In this document: one piece after another, positions 50,425 to 58,997 of the stretch | Layout of the letters: each line of letters begins with the position of its first letter | How positions within the stretch are numbered: the first letter of the stretch is position 1 | NCBI RefSeq assembly: GCF_030816715.1 | Contig: NZ_JAUSYH010000001.1 | Location: 3,348,001 to 3,412,000, forward strand | DNA from: Streptomyces achromogenes | Lineage (GTDB): Bacteria; Actinomycetota; Actinomycetes; Streptomycetales; Streptomycetaceae | Direction: 5' to 3' | Length of the DNA stretch: 64,000 bases | Program-made: the position numbers and the translations under genes | The notes under the pieces: model-generated | What the model was told of the DNA's origin: nothing | What the model saw: the letters and a program-made list of their open reading frames with translations, nothing else | Database searches by the model: none

Positions 50425-51087
50425 TCAGGCAGAACTCCTGGCTTCTGCCTCAAAGTGCGTCTGCACCCGGTCGAGGAAGTCGTCCGCGTCCCGGCCGTGC
50501 GTGTGAAGCCAGTGGAGGAGGTCGGCGATGATGTCGATCGCCGCTTCCTCCGCTCGGGCCAGGCTCAGCCGCTGGGAGCCGACGAGCATGGCGTCCCGTG
50601 TCTCCTCTCCCCTATAGACGTCCAACAGCCCTTCGGCTCCATTCACGCGTGGATCGTCGTGCGTCGAGGGCGACAGGTCCGGCTCCGCCGCCAACTCGCA
50701 CCAGGTGACTTTCCGATTGGCGCGGGGCTCGACACCCCAGCGAACGGCCATGGCGTCGATGAGGGCCATCCCACGGCCGCCTTCGGATTCAGCTCCCGCC
50801 TGGAGCAGGGTGGGGAGAGCTCGAGTGTCCGGGTCCTGGATCTCGATCCGAACATGACGACCGTTCATGGCGACCGAGAGAGTCGTGGGCGTCCCCGGCC
50901 CCACGTGCGTGATGACGTTGGAAAGCATCTCGGTCACGCAGAGTTGAGCGGTCTCGATCACTCCAGGGAGCCCCCACAGCCCCAGATGGAGGCGCATCAG
51001 CCGACGGAGCGACGCCGCCTCCTCCGCTTCCGCCACGAAGGCGATGCTCCACGGCTTCCTCAGCGTGCGCTGGTCGTTGTGCACCAT
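50425..51087 (-). CDS. HATPase_c_2 (anti-sigma-type) ATP-binding protein
   Basis: A 220-residue serine-kinase-fold protein. The Bergerat motifs are VTEMLSNVITHVG (N-box) and IEIQDPDTRALPTLLQAGAESEGGRGMALID (G1/G2). The C-terminal 70 residues are an extra helical region (AEEAAIDIIADLLHWLHTHGRDADDFLDRV). These proteins accompany DUF5753 regulators and DUF397 proteins throughout Streptomyces. ATG 51087 has GGGAGG eight bases upstream. It is divergent from its partner regulator. Confidence 0.9.
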   Translation of the reverse strand: MVHNDQRTLRKPWSIAFVAEAEEAASLRRLMRLHLGLWGLPGVIETAQLCVTEMLSNVITHVGPGTPTTLSVAMNGRHVRIEIQDPDTRALPTLLQAGAESEGGRGMALIDAMAVRWGVEPRANRKVTWCELAAEPDLSPSTHDDPRVNGAEGLLDVYRGEETRDAMLVGSQRLSLARAEEAAIDIIADLLHWLHTHGRDADDFLDRVQTHFEAEARSSA

Positions 51088-51287
51088 GGCGAGACCTCCC
51101 GACGAGACGCCGATTGCTCCATGCAATCGGCTACATACCGAGAGTTGCATTGAAACTCTCAAAATGGAACTCTCATCTCAAGCGGGAAGGAGTGCGGAAC
51201 CCGGCAACGCGCCCCCGCGCACGCCGTCTTGTCCCCGCGCTCCGACAACCAGCACGATCTATCCGACCCACACGAAGGGCCTTGGAC

Positions 51288-52133
51288 ATGGCAGTTGGAC
51301 CCACTACCCGCAGACGCCAACTCGGTGCCGCCCTGCGTCGTCTGCGCGAGGCAAAGGGACTTCCCCTGGAAGAGGCGGGCGCACGCGTGGGGATTTCCAA
51401 GGCGACTCTGAGCCGTTACGAGACCAAGGAGGGCATCGTCAAGTGGCCAGCGGTCGATGCCCTGTGCCGCGAGTACGAGGCGTCCGAGGAAGAACGGCTG
51501 GCCTTGGTCGAACTCGCCAAGGGAGCCAAGATCCAGGGTTGGTGGCGATCACTGGCCGACCCCATCCCGGATTCCATGAATCTCATGCTGACACTCGAGG
51601 ACGAGGTCGTCCGCGAGGACCATTACGCCTGCATGTACATCCCGGGCCTTCTCCAGACGCGCGCCTACGCCGAGGCCGTACATCGGGCCTCGGAGGTGCG
51701 GTGCTCAGAGCAGGAGGTTCAGCACATGGTCGACATCCGCATGAAGCGGCAGGAACTGTTGGACCGGGAGGAGCCGCCTCACCTCTGGTGCGTAGTTGAC
51801 GAGGCCGCGCTACGACGCCGGGTGGGCGGCAACGACGTCATGCGGGACCAACTCCGCCACCTACTTGCCGCATCCCAACGTCCCCATGTGACCGTCCAGG
51901 TACTGCCGTTCTCCCAGGGGGCGCACGCAGCAGCCGTCGGCAGCTTCGCCATACTCCGAGGCCCGTCCAGGGAGTTGGACGTGGTGTACGTGGACCTGAT
52001 CGGCGGTGGACTGTTCATGGAGAAGCCGCGAGAACTGGAGCGCTATAGGTTGGCGTTCGAGTACCTCAGCGCGCAGGCGCTCGACCTGGAGTCTTCAGCC
52101 GAGATGGTTGACCGCATAAGCAAGGAGTCCTGA
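51288..52133 (+). CDS. XRE-family regulator with DUF5753
   Basis: DNA-binding protein of 281 residues. The N-terminal HTH is RRRQLGAALRRLREAKGLPL and GISKATLSRYETKEGIVKWP. The DUF5753 part includes YACMYIPGLLQTRAYAEAVHRA, RQELLDREEPPHLWCVVDEAALRRRVGG and VTVQVLPFSQGAHAAAVGSF. This is the WhiJ-like family of developmental and antibiotic regulators. ATG follows GAAGGG. It overlaps the DUF397 gene by one base (TGATG). Confidence 0.93.
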   Translation: MAVGPTTRRRQLGAALRRLREAKGLPLEEAGARVGISKATLSRYETKEGIVKWPAVDALCREYEASEEERLALVELAKGAKIQGWWRSLADPIPDSMNLMLTLEDEVVREDHYACMYIPGLLQTRAYAEAVHRASEVRCSEQEVQHMVDIRMKRQELLDREEPPHLWCVVDEAALRRRVGGNDVMRDQLRHLLAASQRPHVTVQVLPFSQGAHAAAVGSFAILRGPSRELDVVYVDLIGGGLFMEKPRELERYRLAFEYLSAQALDLESSAEMVDRISKES

Positions 52134-52330
52134 TGACCTCGCCCTCCCCGCACGAATGGTTCAAGTCCTCCTACAGCGGCGGCAGCGGGACCGAGTGCGT
52201 TGAGTGCGTGCAAAGGGAGGACGGCACCCTCGTTCGCGACTCCAAGCAGGAAAGCGGCCCGCTCATAGCCGTACAGCACCGGGCCTGGCTCGCCTTTCTG
52301 CGGGCCCTCCAGCGGGGCAATTGGGCTTGA
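52133..52330 (+). CDS. DUF397 small protein
   Basis: A 65-residue protein with the DUF397 signature WFKSSYSGGSGTECVECV, then VRDSKQESGPLIAV and WLAFLRALQRG. It is the standard small partner of the DUF5753 regulator, thought to modulate it. AAGGAG precedes the coupled ATG. Confidence 0.93.
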   Translation: MTSPSPHEWFKSSYSGGSGTECVECVQREDGTLVRDSKQESGPLIAVQHRAWLAFLRALQRGNWA

Positions 52331-52523
52331 GCTTGGCACCAACGCCCCGGCGACACCACGGTTGAGGCGCTCCCTGTCAGGCAATAGGACGGCGCAGGAC
52401 AAATCCTGACCGGCCGGCCAGCGGGTTGGGCGACGCCGCTACGCCGCCGACTCGGCGGTCCTGGATCATGGGGGTGTGATCGACGCCACGGGAACTGGCT
52501 CCTCCGTTCGGAGAGGTTTCTGT

Positions 52524-53219
52524 GTGAGTTCCAGCGAAGACGTCGAAGGGGCCGAGGACGACGACGGCCGTCGGTTGCGGGTGCGGGTGCGAGGTGGGGA
52601 GCGGGAGGCGTTCGCCGAGCTGTACGAGCGGTACGCCACCGTCGTCTATCAGCATGCCCTGCGGTTGACCGGGAACTGGTCGGTGGCCGAGGAGGTCATG
52701 TCGGAGACGTTTCTCGCCGCTTGGCGGGGGCGGGAGGCCGTGGAGGCGGACGGGGGGTCGTTGCGGCCCTGGTTGTTCGGGATCGCGACCAACAAGGCGC
52801 GCAACGCCGACCGGAGTCTGCGGCGGCGGCTGGCGTTTCTCGCGCGCCGGGCCGAGGCCGGGGGCGAGGAGGTCGTCGGGGACTTCGCCGAGGGTCTCGT
52901 CGGGCGGATCGACGACGCGCGGCGGCTCGCCGAGGTGCGGCGGGTGCTGGGGCGGTTGCGGCGGCAGGAGCGGGAGGTCATCGCGCTGTGCGTGTGGGGC
53001 GGGCTCGACTACGCGCAGGCCGCCGAGGCGCTCGGGGTGCCGGTGGGGACCGTCCGGTCCCGGTTGTCCCGGGCGCGGAAGCGGCTGCGGGAGATCGTCG
53101 ACGGGGAGGCGCGGCGTTCCGGATCAGTGGAACGGCGGGCGGAACTCCGGGGGCGTCGCGGAGAGGTGGAGAGTGAGACCGCGTTCGCGGTCCTGCCCAT
53201 TCAGGAGGAAGCCCGATGA
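52524..53219 (+). CDS. ECF-type RNA polymerase sigma factor
   Basis: Sigma factor of 231 residues. Region 2 is FAELYERYATVVYQHALRLTGNWSVAEEVMSETFLAAWRG. Region 4 is EREVIALCVWGGLDYAQAAEALGVPVGTVRSRLSRARKRLRE. The tail after region 4 is Arg/Glu-rich. GTG 52524 has GGAGAGG seven bases upstream; an upstream GTG at 52476 lacks a site. The stop overlaps the following gene as ATGA. Confidence 0.92.
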   Translation: MSSSEDVEGAEDDDGRRLRVRVRGGEREAFAELYERYATVVYQHALRLTGNWSVAEEVMSETFLAAWRGREAVEADGGSLRPWLFGIATNKARNADRSLRRRLAFLARRAEAGGEEVVGDFAEGLVGRIDDARRLAEVRRVLGRLRRQEREVIALCVWGGLDYAQAAEALGVPVGTVRSRLSRARKRLREIVDGEARRSGSVERRAELRGRRGEVESETAFAVLPIQEEAR

Positions 53220-54307
53220 ACTCCCCGGAGGAACTCGAGGAGCTGGCACGGCTGTTGCCGTCCGACCCCGTCGAGCGGGGGCTGCCGCCTGAGCGTCACT
53301 CCCACCACAAGGATCTACTGATGCAGCTCATCGATCGCGACGCGACCGCCGCGGCTCCGTCCCGGCCCCACCCCTTCTCGCGACCCCGCCGCCTCTCCCG
53401 GCCCGTGCTGCTCACCGCCTGCGTCGCCGTCGCGGTGGCCGCCACGTTGACCGTGGGGCTGGCCGACGGGCGGCAGGAGGCGGGGCGCGGTCACAGCGCG
53501 ACCGCCACCCCCGGCAGCGGCGGGCACGGCGAGGACGGCGGTCGCGGCACCGGCGGGGACAGCGGTCGCGGTGCCGTCGTCACGCTCGACCGGATCGCCG
53601 CCGTCGCCCTGCGCACGGACGTCGAGCCGGTGCGGGACAGCCAGTACGTGTACGTGCGCACCCGGGTCGCCGAGAACGAGGCCGACTGGGAGCAGCCGGT
53701 GCGGCCCGGTTCCCTGCACGACCGGGAGACGTGGTTCTCGCAGGACCGGAAGCCGCTGACCGAGTACGGCATGACGCGCGAGAACGGGAAGGACTACCCG
53801 ATCAGGATTCTGGTGCCGGAGGGCTCCGCGGGCGAGGCGGCCGGCATCGACCGGCCCACCTACGCCTGGCTCGCCTCCCTGCCCACCGATCCGGCCGCGC
53901 TGCTGCGGCGGATCTACGCCGAGACGCCCGTCGGGGACGGCGAGGACCGCGACCAGGCCGTGTTCGACCGGATCGGCGGGCTCGTCCGGGAGCAGGTCAT
54001 GCCGTCCGCCACGGCCGCCGCGATCTACCGGGCCACCGCGCGGATTCCCGGCGTGACCGAGGTCGACGACGCCGTGGACGCGGCGGGCCGGTACGGCATC
54101 GCCATCGCCCGGGAGGACACGAAGACGGGCCTGCGGACCGAGTGGATCTTCGACCCCGGCACCCTCGAGTACCTCGGTGAGCGGACGGTCCTCAGCCGGA
54201 ACTCCGCGATGGGCGCGGCGGGAACGGTGTTCGACACCCGGGCCGTCCTGGAACGGGCCGTCGTCGACCGGAAGGGCGCACGACCGGGACCGGACTCACG
54301 GTCCTAG
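53216..54307 (+). CDS. CU044_5270-type membrane protein, sigma-factor partner
   Basis: Membrane protein of 363 residues. A cytosolic N-terminus (about 60 residues) precedes one helix (PVLLTACVAVAVAATLTVGL), a Gly/Asp-rich linker and a large extracytoplasmic domain (IAAVALRTDVEPVRDSQYVYVRTR, RPTYAWLASLPTDPAALLRRIY, GIAIAREDTKTGLRTEWIFDP). This is the arrangement of CU044_5270 proteins, which are coupled to ECF sigma factors and may act as anti-sigma or effector proteins. The last ten residues and stop are encoded by the first 34-bp repeat unit. Confidence 0.88.
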   Translation: MNSPEELEELARLLPSDPVERGLPPERHSHHKDLLMQLIDRDATAAAPSRPHPFSRPRRLSRPVLLTACVAVAVAATLTVGLADGRQEAGRGHSATATPGSGGHGEDGGRGTGGDSGRGAVVTLDRIAAVALRTDVEPVRDSQYVYVRTRVAENEADWEQPVRPGSLHDRETWFSQDRKPLTEYGMTRENGKDYPIRILVPEGSAGEAAGIDRPTYAWLASLPTDPAALLRRIYAETPVGDGEDRDQAVFDRIGGLVREQVMPSATAAAIYRATARIPGVTEVDDAVDAAGRYGIAIAREDTKTGLRTEWIFDPGTLEYLGERTVLSRNSAMGAAGTVFDTRAVLERAVVDRKGARPGPDSRS

Positions 54308-54513
54308 ACGTGCACGACCGGGCCCGGACTCACGGTCCTGGACGCGCACGACCGGGACCGGACTCACGATCCTGGACGCGCACGACCGGGACCGGACTCA
54401 CGATCCTGGACGCGCACGACCGGGACCGGACTCACGATCCTGGACGCGCACGACCGGGACCGGACTCACGATCCTGGACGCGCACGACCGGGACCGGACT
54501 CACGATCCTGGAG
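54276..54513. repeat. 34-bp tandem repeat, seven units
   Basis: Seven contiguous 34-bp units starting GCGCACGACCGGGACCGGAC and ending CCTGGAC. Units 3-6 are identical; units 1, 2 and 7 carry a few changes. The array starts inside the CU044_5270-type gene. From 54514 to 54642 nothing else is visible. Confidence 0.95.
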
Positions 54514-54642
54514 GGGCGTGACCCGGGCAGCCTCGCGCTCCGGGACGGGCGGGCCTTGTCCCGGCACGGGGGACGCATGCCGGGAACGGGTTTCCGTGGC
54601 GAAGCCTTTCCCCGTGGCCGGTCGTGACGCTGACGCCTCGCG

Positions 54643-55506
54643 TCAAAGGGTGCGGTCATCGACCGCTCGTCCAGCGGCCAGGAAGGCGGTCACCCTCTCG
54701 TGCAGGGCGGCCGGGCGGTCCAGGTGGACGTCGTGGCCGGCGTCCGGGAGGACGGTCAGGCTCGTCCCGGACGGTCTGCGGGTGCGCATCTCCGTGTGCT
54801 CCGCCGCCGGCATCGTGCCCCGCTCGCCGCGCACGACCAAGGTCGGGCAGGTCACCCGGGACCACTGCTCCCAGTAGTCCTCCGTGGCGAGTTCGGCGAC
54901 CGCCGCGACCATCGTGCCGCGGTCCACCCGGGCGTGGCCGGTGCCGTCCTCGCGCCAGTCCAGGCCGCGTGCCCACGCCTCGTGGCCCAGAATGGCGGCA
55001 GCCTGGCCGAAGCTCGTGAACGGGGTCGGCCAGCTGTCCAGCCAGGCTCCTATCTGCGCCGGCAGTTCCGGGTTCCGGCCCTGCGGACCCGCCTCCACCA
55101 GGATCAGGGCGGAGACGCGGGACGGGTGGGCCGCCGCCGCCAGCAGAGCCGTCAGGCCGCCAAGGGACTGGCCCAGGAGGATCGCCGGGGGCAGCGCGAG
55201 CGCGTCCATGAGGGTCACGACGTCCCGTACGGCCGCCGCCCTCGTCATGTCCGCCGGGACGCGCGTGCTCGCCCCGTGGCCCCGGGCGTCGTGACGCACC
55301 ACGCGGTGTCCGTCGGCGAGGAGACGGGCGGTCAGGTCGTCCCATTCGCCGAGGTGGCCCGCGAGGCCGTGCAGAAGCAGGACGGGGGGTGGCGGTGCGG
55401 CCTCCGCCGTGTCCGCTGCGTCCGGCACGGTGGAGGCAGGGGGCTTCTCGTCGGCGTACGTGAGCGTCGTGCCGTCGGGCGTGGTGAGGGTGCTAAGGGC
55501 GGGCAA
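54643..55506 (-). CDS. Alpha/beta hydrolase
   Basis: Cytosolic alpha/beta-hydrolase-fold enzyme of 287 residues. The oxyanion region is LLLHGLAGHLGEWDD, followed by RVVRHDARGHGAST. The nucleophile elbow is ILLGQSLGGLTALLAA. The Asp lies near VVRGERGTMPAAEH and the His in LPDAGHDVHLDRP. It fits esterase, lactonase or epoxide-type hydrolases. The start is TTG 55506, with no good alternative. Confidence 0.9.
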   Translation of the reverse strand: MPALSTLTTPDGTTLTYADEKPPASTVPDAADTAEAAPPPPVLLLHGLAGHLGEWDDLTARLLADGHRVVRHDARGHGASTRVPADMTRAAAVRDVVTLMDALALPPAILLGQSLGGLTALLAAAAHPSRVSALILVEAGPQGRNPELPAQIGAWLDSWPTPFTSFGQAAAILGHEAWARGLDWREDGTGHARVDRGTMVAAVAELATEDYWEQWSRVTCPTLVVRGERGTMPAAEHTEMRTRRPSGTSLTVLPDAGHDVHLDRPAALHERVTAFLAAGRAVDDRTL

Positions 55507-55618
55507 CTCGGGGTCCGTTCTCGCTGGGGGGGGGCGACGGGCTCGGGCTTCGGGCGGTGGGACGGGGCGGGTTAGCCTCGGGGGCGAGCTTGACGTTCAG
55601 GGCGAGGAGGCGGCAGAC

Positions 55619-55921
55619 ATGGCGAAGGTTCCCAGTGCGGTGATCGCGGCGGGCGGGCTGGTCGGCGGGTACGCCGTGGCCCGGTGGACGCGGCAGCGGC
55701 CGCTGGGCGGGGCCGTCCTCGCCGTCGCGGGGGCCGCGGCCGCGCGGCAGTGGCGGCAGCAGGCCGGCGGGAAGGCCGCGGGGGCGTTGAGCGCCGCATA
55801 CGTGGCCGCCTTCGCGGCGTCGCATCCGCTGGCGAAGAGGGTGGGCGCCTGGCCGTCGGTGTTCGGGGTGGCGGGGGCCGTGGCGCTGGCCTCGTGGGCG
55901 GTCGCCGACCGCCGCGGGTGA
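55619..55921 (+). CDS. Small hydrophobic membrane protein
   Basis: A 100-residue Ala/Gly/Val-rich protein with about three hydrophobic segments (AVIAAGGLVGGYAVARW, LGGAVLAVAGAAAA, VFGVAGAVALASWAVA). The ribosome site GAGGAGG precedes the ATG. Function unknown. Confidence 0.72.
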   Translation: MAKVPSAVIAAGGLVGGYAVARWTRQRPLGGAVLAVAGAAAARQWRQQAGGKAAGALSAAYVAAFAASHPLAKRVGAWPSVFGVAGAVALASWAVADRRG

Positions 55922-56038
55922 GGTGCCGGGCCGCCTGACCACCGGGCCGGCTGTCCGCCGGTCCGCAGCCCGCCGACCGACGCCGGCCGACCGGTCGGCG
56001 CCGACCGGCCGCCGGAGGCACAGCCTCCTGAGCTCTAC

Positions 56039-56084
56039 GGGTGCTACGGGTGCTACGGGTGCTACGGGTGCTACCGGTGCTACC
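56039..56084. repeat. 9-bp tandem repeat GGGTGCTAC at gene 3' end
   Basis: About five units, the last two with CCGGTGCTAC changes. The stop codon of the membrane protein gene on the minus strand is within the array. Confidence 0.8.
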
Positions 56085-57138
56085 GGGAGTACGGCGAGTT
56101 CGGGGCGGGCGACGGGTATGACGGGTACTGCGGCACCGGCGCATAGGTCTGCCCCGTGAGGTGGGTCTGCCCCGGGAGAGCGGGCGGGACCGGGAAGTGG
56201 GGCGCTCCCGGTGCGTACGTCGGCGCCGGTGCGTATCCAGATACCGGCGCTTGCGCAGGCTCCGGCGCGTACGTCGGCTCCGGCACGTACGTCGGCTCCG
56301 GCGCGTACGTCGGCTCCGGTATCCCGCCTCGGCCCAGTGCCGAGCCCATCGTCACGCCGTAGCGGTGCCTCAGCCGTCGTATCTCCCAGACCGACAGGGC
56401 CGTCACCGAGAGCGGGCCGCCCAGCAGGAAGGCGAGGCGGACCAGTGGCGGGGCGGCCACCTCGGGGCCGTCGGAGTAGCTCAGCGCGAACAGCGCCCAC
56501 ACCAGGAACGGCGAGATCAGCGCGGGCAGCAGATCGTGGACGTCGCCGACCCGGAAGCATGAGTTGAGCGCGAACACCCCGGCGGCCAACGTGAACACCG
56601 CCACCACGGCCAGGACGATCCCGCCGATCAGCATCACGATGACGAACACCAGGAACGACGCGAGCCAGGCGAGGAAACCGGCGTCCCGGAGGTCCGCCCA
56701 CGGGATGATCTCCGCGTGCAGCAGCTTCACGCCCAGCAGGACGCCGCCGCCGCACACGCCCGCGCCGAGCGCGATGACGCCGAGCGCCGTGCCGGGGCCG
56801 GTGAGCCGCCGGACGTAGACGCCGCGCAGCGACGGGCGGGCCATGCCGATGAAGACGCTCAGGGTGATCAGTCCGGCGACCAGGGCGATCCCGCAGCCGA
56901 CGACGACGTCCATCACCTTGCCGAGGAGGATGTCCTCGCCGCTCTCGGCCAGCGGGTAGGCGAACAGCAGTCCCGCCGACGCCGCCACGCCCGCCCAGGT
57001 GCGACCGGACTGGAGGCGCTGGACGACCGGGTCCCCGACGCGGTCGGGGCGGGACGCGGCCGCCAGCGCGGCGGCGGCGGCGAGCGGGCTGGGCGCGGCG
57101 CGCAGCCTGGACGACAGAGTCGGCTGACGGGTGTGCAC
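56080..57138 (-). CDS. Polytopic membrane protein with Pro/Tyr-rich tail
   Basis: Unassigned membrane protein of 352 residues. About seven hydrophobic segments are visible (WAGVAASAGLLFAYPL, VVVGCGIALVAGLITLSVFIGM, TALGVIALGAGVCGGGVLLGV, FLAWLASFLVFVIVMLIGGIVLAVVAVFTLAAGVFAL and others). The C-terminal 90 residues are cytosolic repeats of PEPTYAP/VPEPTY and APAPTYAP with many Pro and Tyr. GTG 57138 with GGGGGAG eight bases upstream was chosen over an in-frame extension to 57201. Confidence 0.78.
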   Translation of the reverse strand: MHTRQPTLSSRLRAAPSPLAAAAALAAASRPDRVGDPVVQRLQSGRTWAGVAASAGLLFAYPLAESGEDILLGKVMDVVVGCGIALVAGLITLSVFIGMARPSLRGVYVRRLTGPGTALGVIALGAGVCGGGVLLGVKLLHAEIIPWADLRDAGFLAWLASFLVFVIVMLIGGIVLAVVAVFTLAAGVFALNSCFRVGDVHDLLPALISPFLVWALFALSYSDGPEVAAPPLVRLAFLLGGPLSVTALSVWEIRRLRHRYGVTMGSALGRGGIPEPTYAPEPTYVPEPTYAPEPAQAPVSGYAPAPTYAPGAPHFPVPPALPGQTHLTGQTYAPVPQYPSYPSPAPNSPYSR

Positions 57139-57333
57139 GGTGACGTCTCCCCCGAGTACGTGACGGTGGTTCACGTGTTCGCACGTGCCACGGCGGGACA
57201 CCTTATCCGACCCTTACCCGCCCGGTGATCAGACCCCCGCCGGCCTTCACCGGATCAGCCCGCGACGGCCTTTCGGGCGGCTGCCCGAGGTCCGGTTTTC
57301 GTTATCGGGCCCGTCCTCGCCCGTCTCCGCTGC

Positions 57334-58881
57334 ATGCATCTGAACCGACCTCGACAGGACGGCGTCGTCACCCGCCGGAGCATGCTGAAGGCCGCGGGCG
57401 TGGTCGCCGGGGCGGCCGCCGTCGGTGTCGCCGCGGCCCCGTCGGCGACCGCGGCCGGCTACATCCACCCCGGGCTCCTGCACACCGGCGCGGACCTGGC
57501 CCGGATGGCCGCCAAGGTGAAGGCCGGCGTCGCGCCCTACACGGCCGGATACGCCCGGCTCACCGCCAACCGGCATGCGCAGAGCGGCTGGACGGCCAAC
57601 CCGCAGGCGACCGTGTACCGCGGCGGAGGCTCACCCCAGAACTACGCGGCCCTCTACCACGACCTGCACGCCGCCTACCAGAACGGCCTGCGGTTCCACG
57701 TGAGCGGCGAGCGCGCCTACGCCGACACCGCCGTCGCGATCCTCAACGCCTGGTCCGCGACACTGACGTCCCTCGAGGGCTCCGCCGACCGGTTCCTCGC
57801 GGCCGGGCTCTACGGCTACCAGGCCGCCAACGCCGCCGAACTCGTGCGCGACCACGCCGGCTTCGAGCTCGAACGCTTCCAGAAGACGCTGACCACCGTC
57901 TTCTCCCCGCTCAGCGAGAGCTTCCTCGTCGGGCACAACGGCGCCGTGGTCACCAACTACTGGCCCAACTGGGATCTCGCCGCCATGGCCTGCGTCCTCG
58001 CCGCCGGCATCTTCTGCGACGACGGCGCCAGGGTGGAGCAGGCCGTCGAGTACTTCAAGAACGGCTCCGGGCTCGGCGCCGTCCGGAAGGCCATCCCGGT
58101 CGTGCACGACGACGGCCTCGGCGAGTGGCTGGAGGCCGGGCGCGACCAGGGCCACGCGCTGCTCGGCGTCGGTCTGATGGGCACGTTCTGCGAGATGGCC
58201 TGGAACCAGGGCATCGACCTGTACGGCTACGACGACAGCCGTTTCCTCAAAGGCGCCCAGTACGTGGCCAGATGGAGCCTCGGCGGCGACGTCGGCTACA
58301 CCGCCAACACCCGCCGCAAGGGCGCGGTCGGCGGTTGGTCGGGGACGGAGACCGCGCACCGAGCGGCCGGCGTCGACCCGGCGATGAGCCGGCCGATCTG
58401 GGCGATGATCGCCAACCATTACACCAAGCGCCGGGGACTCTCCGCCCCCTACCTCACCCGTGCCGCCGCCAAGGCCGCGCCCGAGGGCGGCGGCGGGGAC
58501 TACGGCCCCAACAGCGGCGGATACGACCAACTCGGCTTCGGCACCCTGACGTTCACCCGCGACCGGGGCCCGGACGGGGGCCGGGGCCGGTCAGCAGCGG
58601 CCGGGGCGTCCGGTTCCGGCGGATCGGGCGGGGCCCCGGCCCCGGCGGCGGGCTCGTCCGCCACGACGTCGCCGGCGGGCGCGGCGGGCCGCGGCGCTCA
58701 GGCGTCCCCCGACGGCCGCGCCTCCGCGAACGACACCGCCGCCGCAGGGCGCGGCGGCGGTCTCGCCACCACGGGCGCCGCCGACCTCGCCGCCTGGAGC
58801 GCCGCCACCGGGATCACCGCCGTGGCCGGCGGCTTGCTGCTGCTGCGCCGCCGGGGACGCGCACGGGAGTCGGCCGAGTAG
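57334..58881 (+). CDS. Tat-exported alginate-lyase-like protein with LAXTG anchor
   Basis: Surface protein of 515 residues. The Tat signal is TRRSMLKAAGVVAGAAAVGVAAA. The middle all-helical toroid resembles polysaccharide lyases of the alginate-lyase superfamily: YIHPGLLHTGADLARMAAKV, GRDQGHALLGVGLMGTFCEMAWNQGIDLYGYDD, and SRPIWAMIANHY. A Gly/Ala/Ser stalk leads to LATTG (477-481), a hydrophobic helix and RRRGR, a class E sortase signal. Most lyases of this type are freely secreted, so wall anchoring is notable. The ATG has no strong ribosome site. Confidence 0.85.
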   Translation: MHLNRPRQDGVVTRRSMLKAAGVVAGAAAVGVAAAPSATAAGYIHPGLLHTGADLARMAAKVKAGVAPYTAGYARLTANRHAQSGWTANPQATVYRGGGSPQNYAALYHDLHAAYQNGLRFHVSGERAYADTAVAILNAWSATLTSLEGSADRFLAAGLYGYQAANAAELVRDHAGFELERFQKTLTTVFSPLSESFLVGHNGAVVTNYWPNWDLAAMACVLAAGIFCDDGARVEQAVEYFKNGSGLGAVRKAIPVVHDDGLGEWLEAGRDQGHALLGVGLMGTFCEMAWNQGIDLYGYDDSRFLKGAQYVARWSLGGDVGYTANTRRKGAVGGWSGTETAHRAAGVDPAMSRPIWAMIANHYTKRRGLSAPYLTRAAAKAAPEGGGGDYGPNSGGYDQLGFGTLTFTRDRGPDGGRGRSAAAGASGSGGSGGAPAPAAGSSATTSPAGAAGRGAQASPDGRASANDTAAAGRGGGLATTGAADLAAWSAATGITAVAGGLLLLRRRGRARESAE

Positions 58882-58997
58882 CTCGCGGGGCCATGCACCC
58901 GCAGGTCAGCCACCGCGAGGCCGGGCGCCGGGCGGGGCAGCTCGGGCCGCCCCCGCCCGGCCCGCCGGGGTTCACCCGGTCGGAGCTCCGGCGCGGC

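Noticed and set aside
54276..54513. Possible CRISPR array
   Set aside because: The 34-bp units are directly adjacent with no spacers, and no cas genes are present; the Cas4-like nuclease belongs to a different operon.
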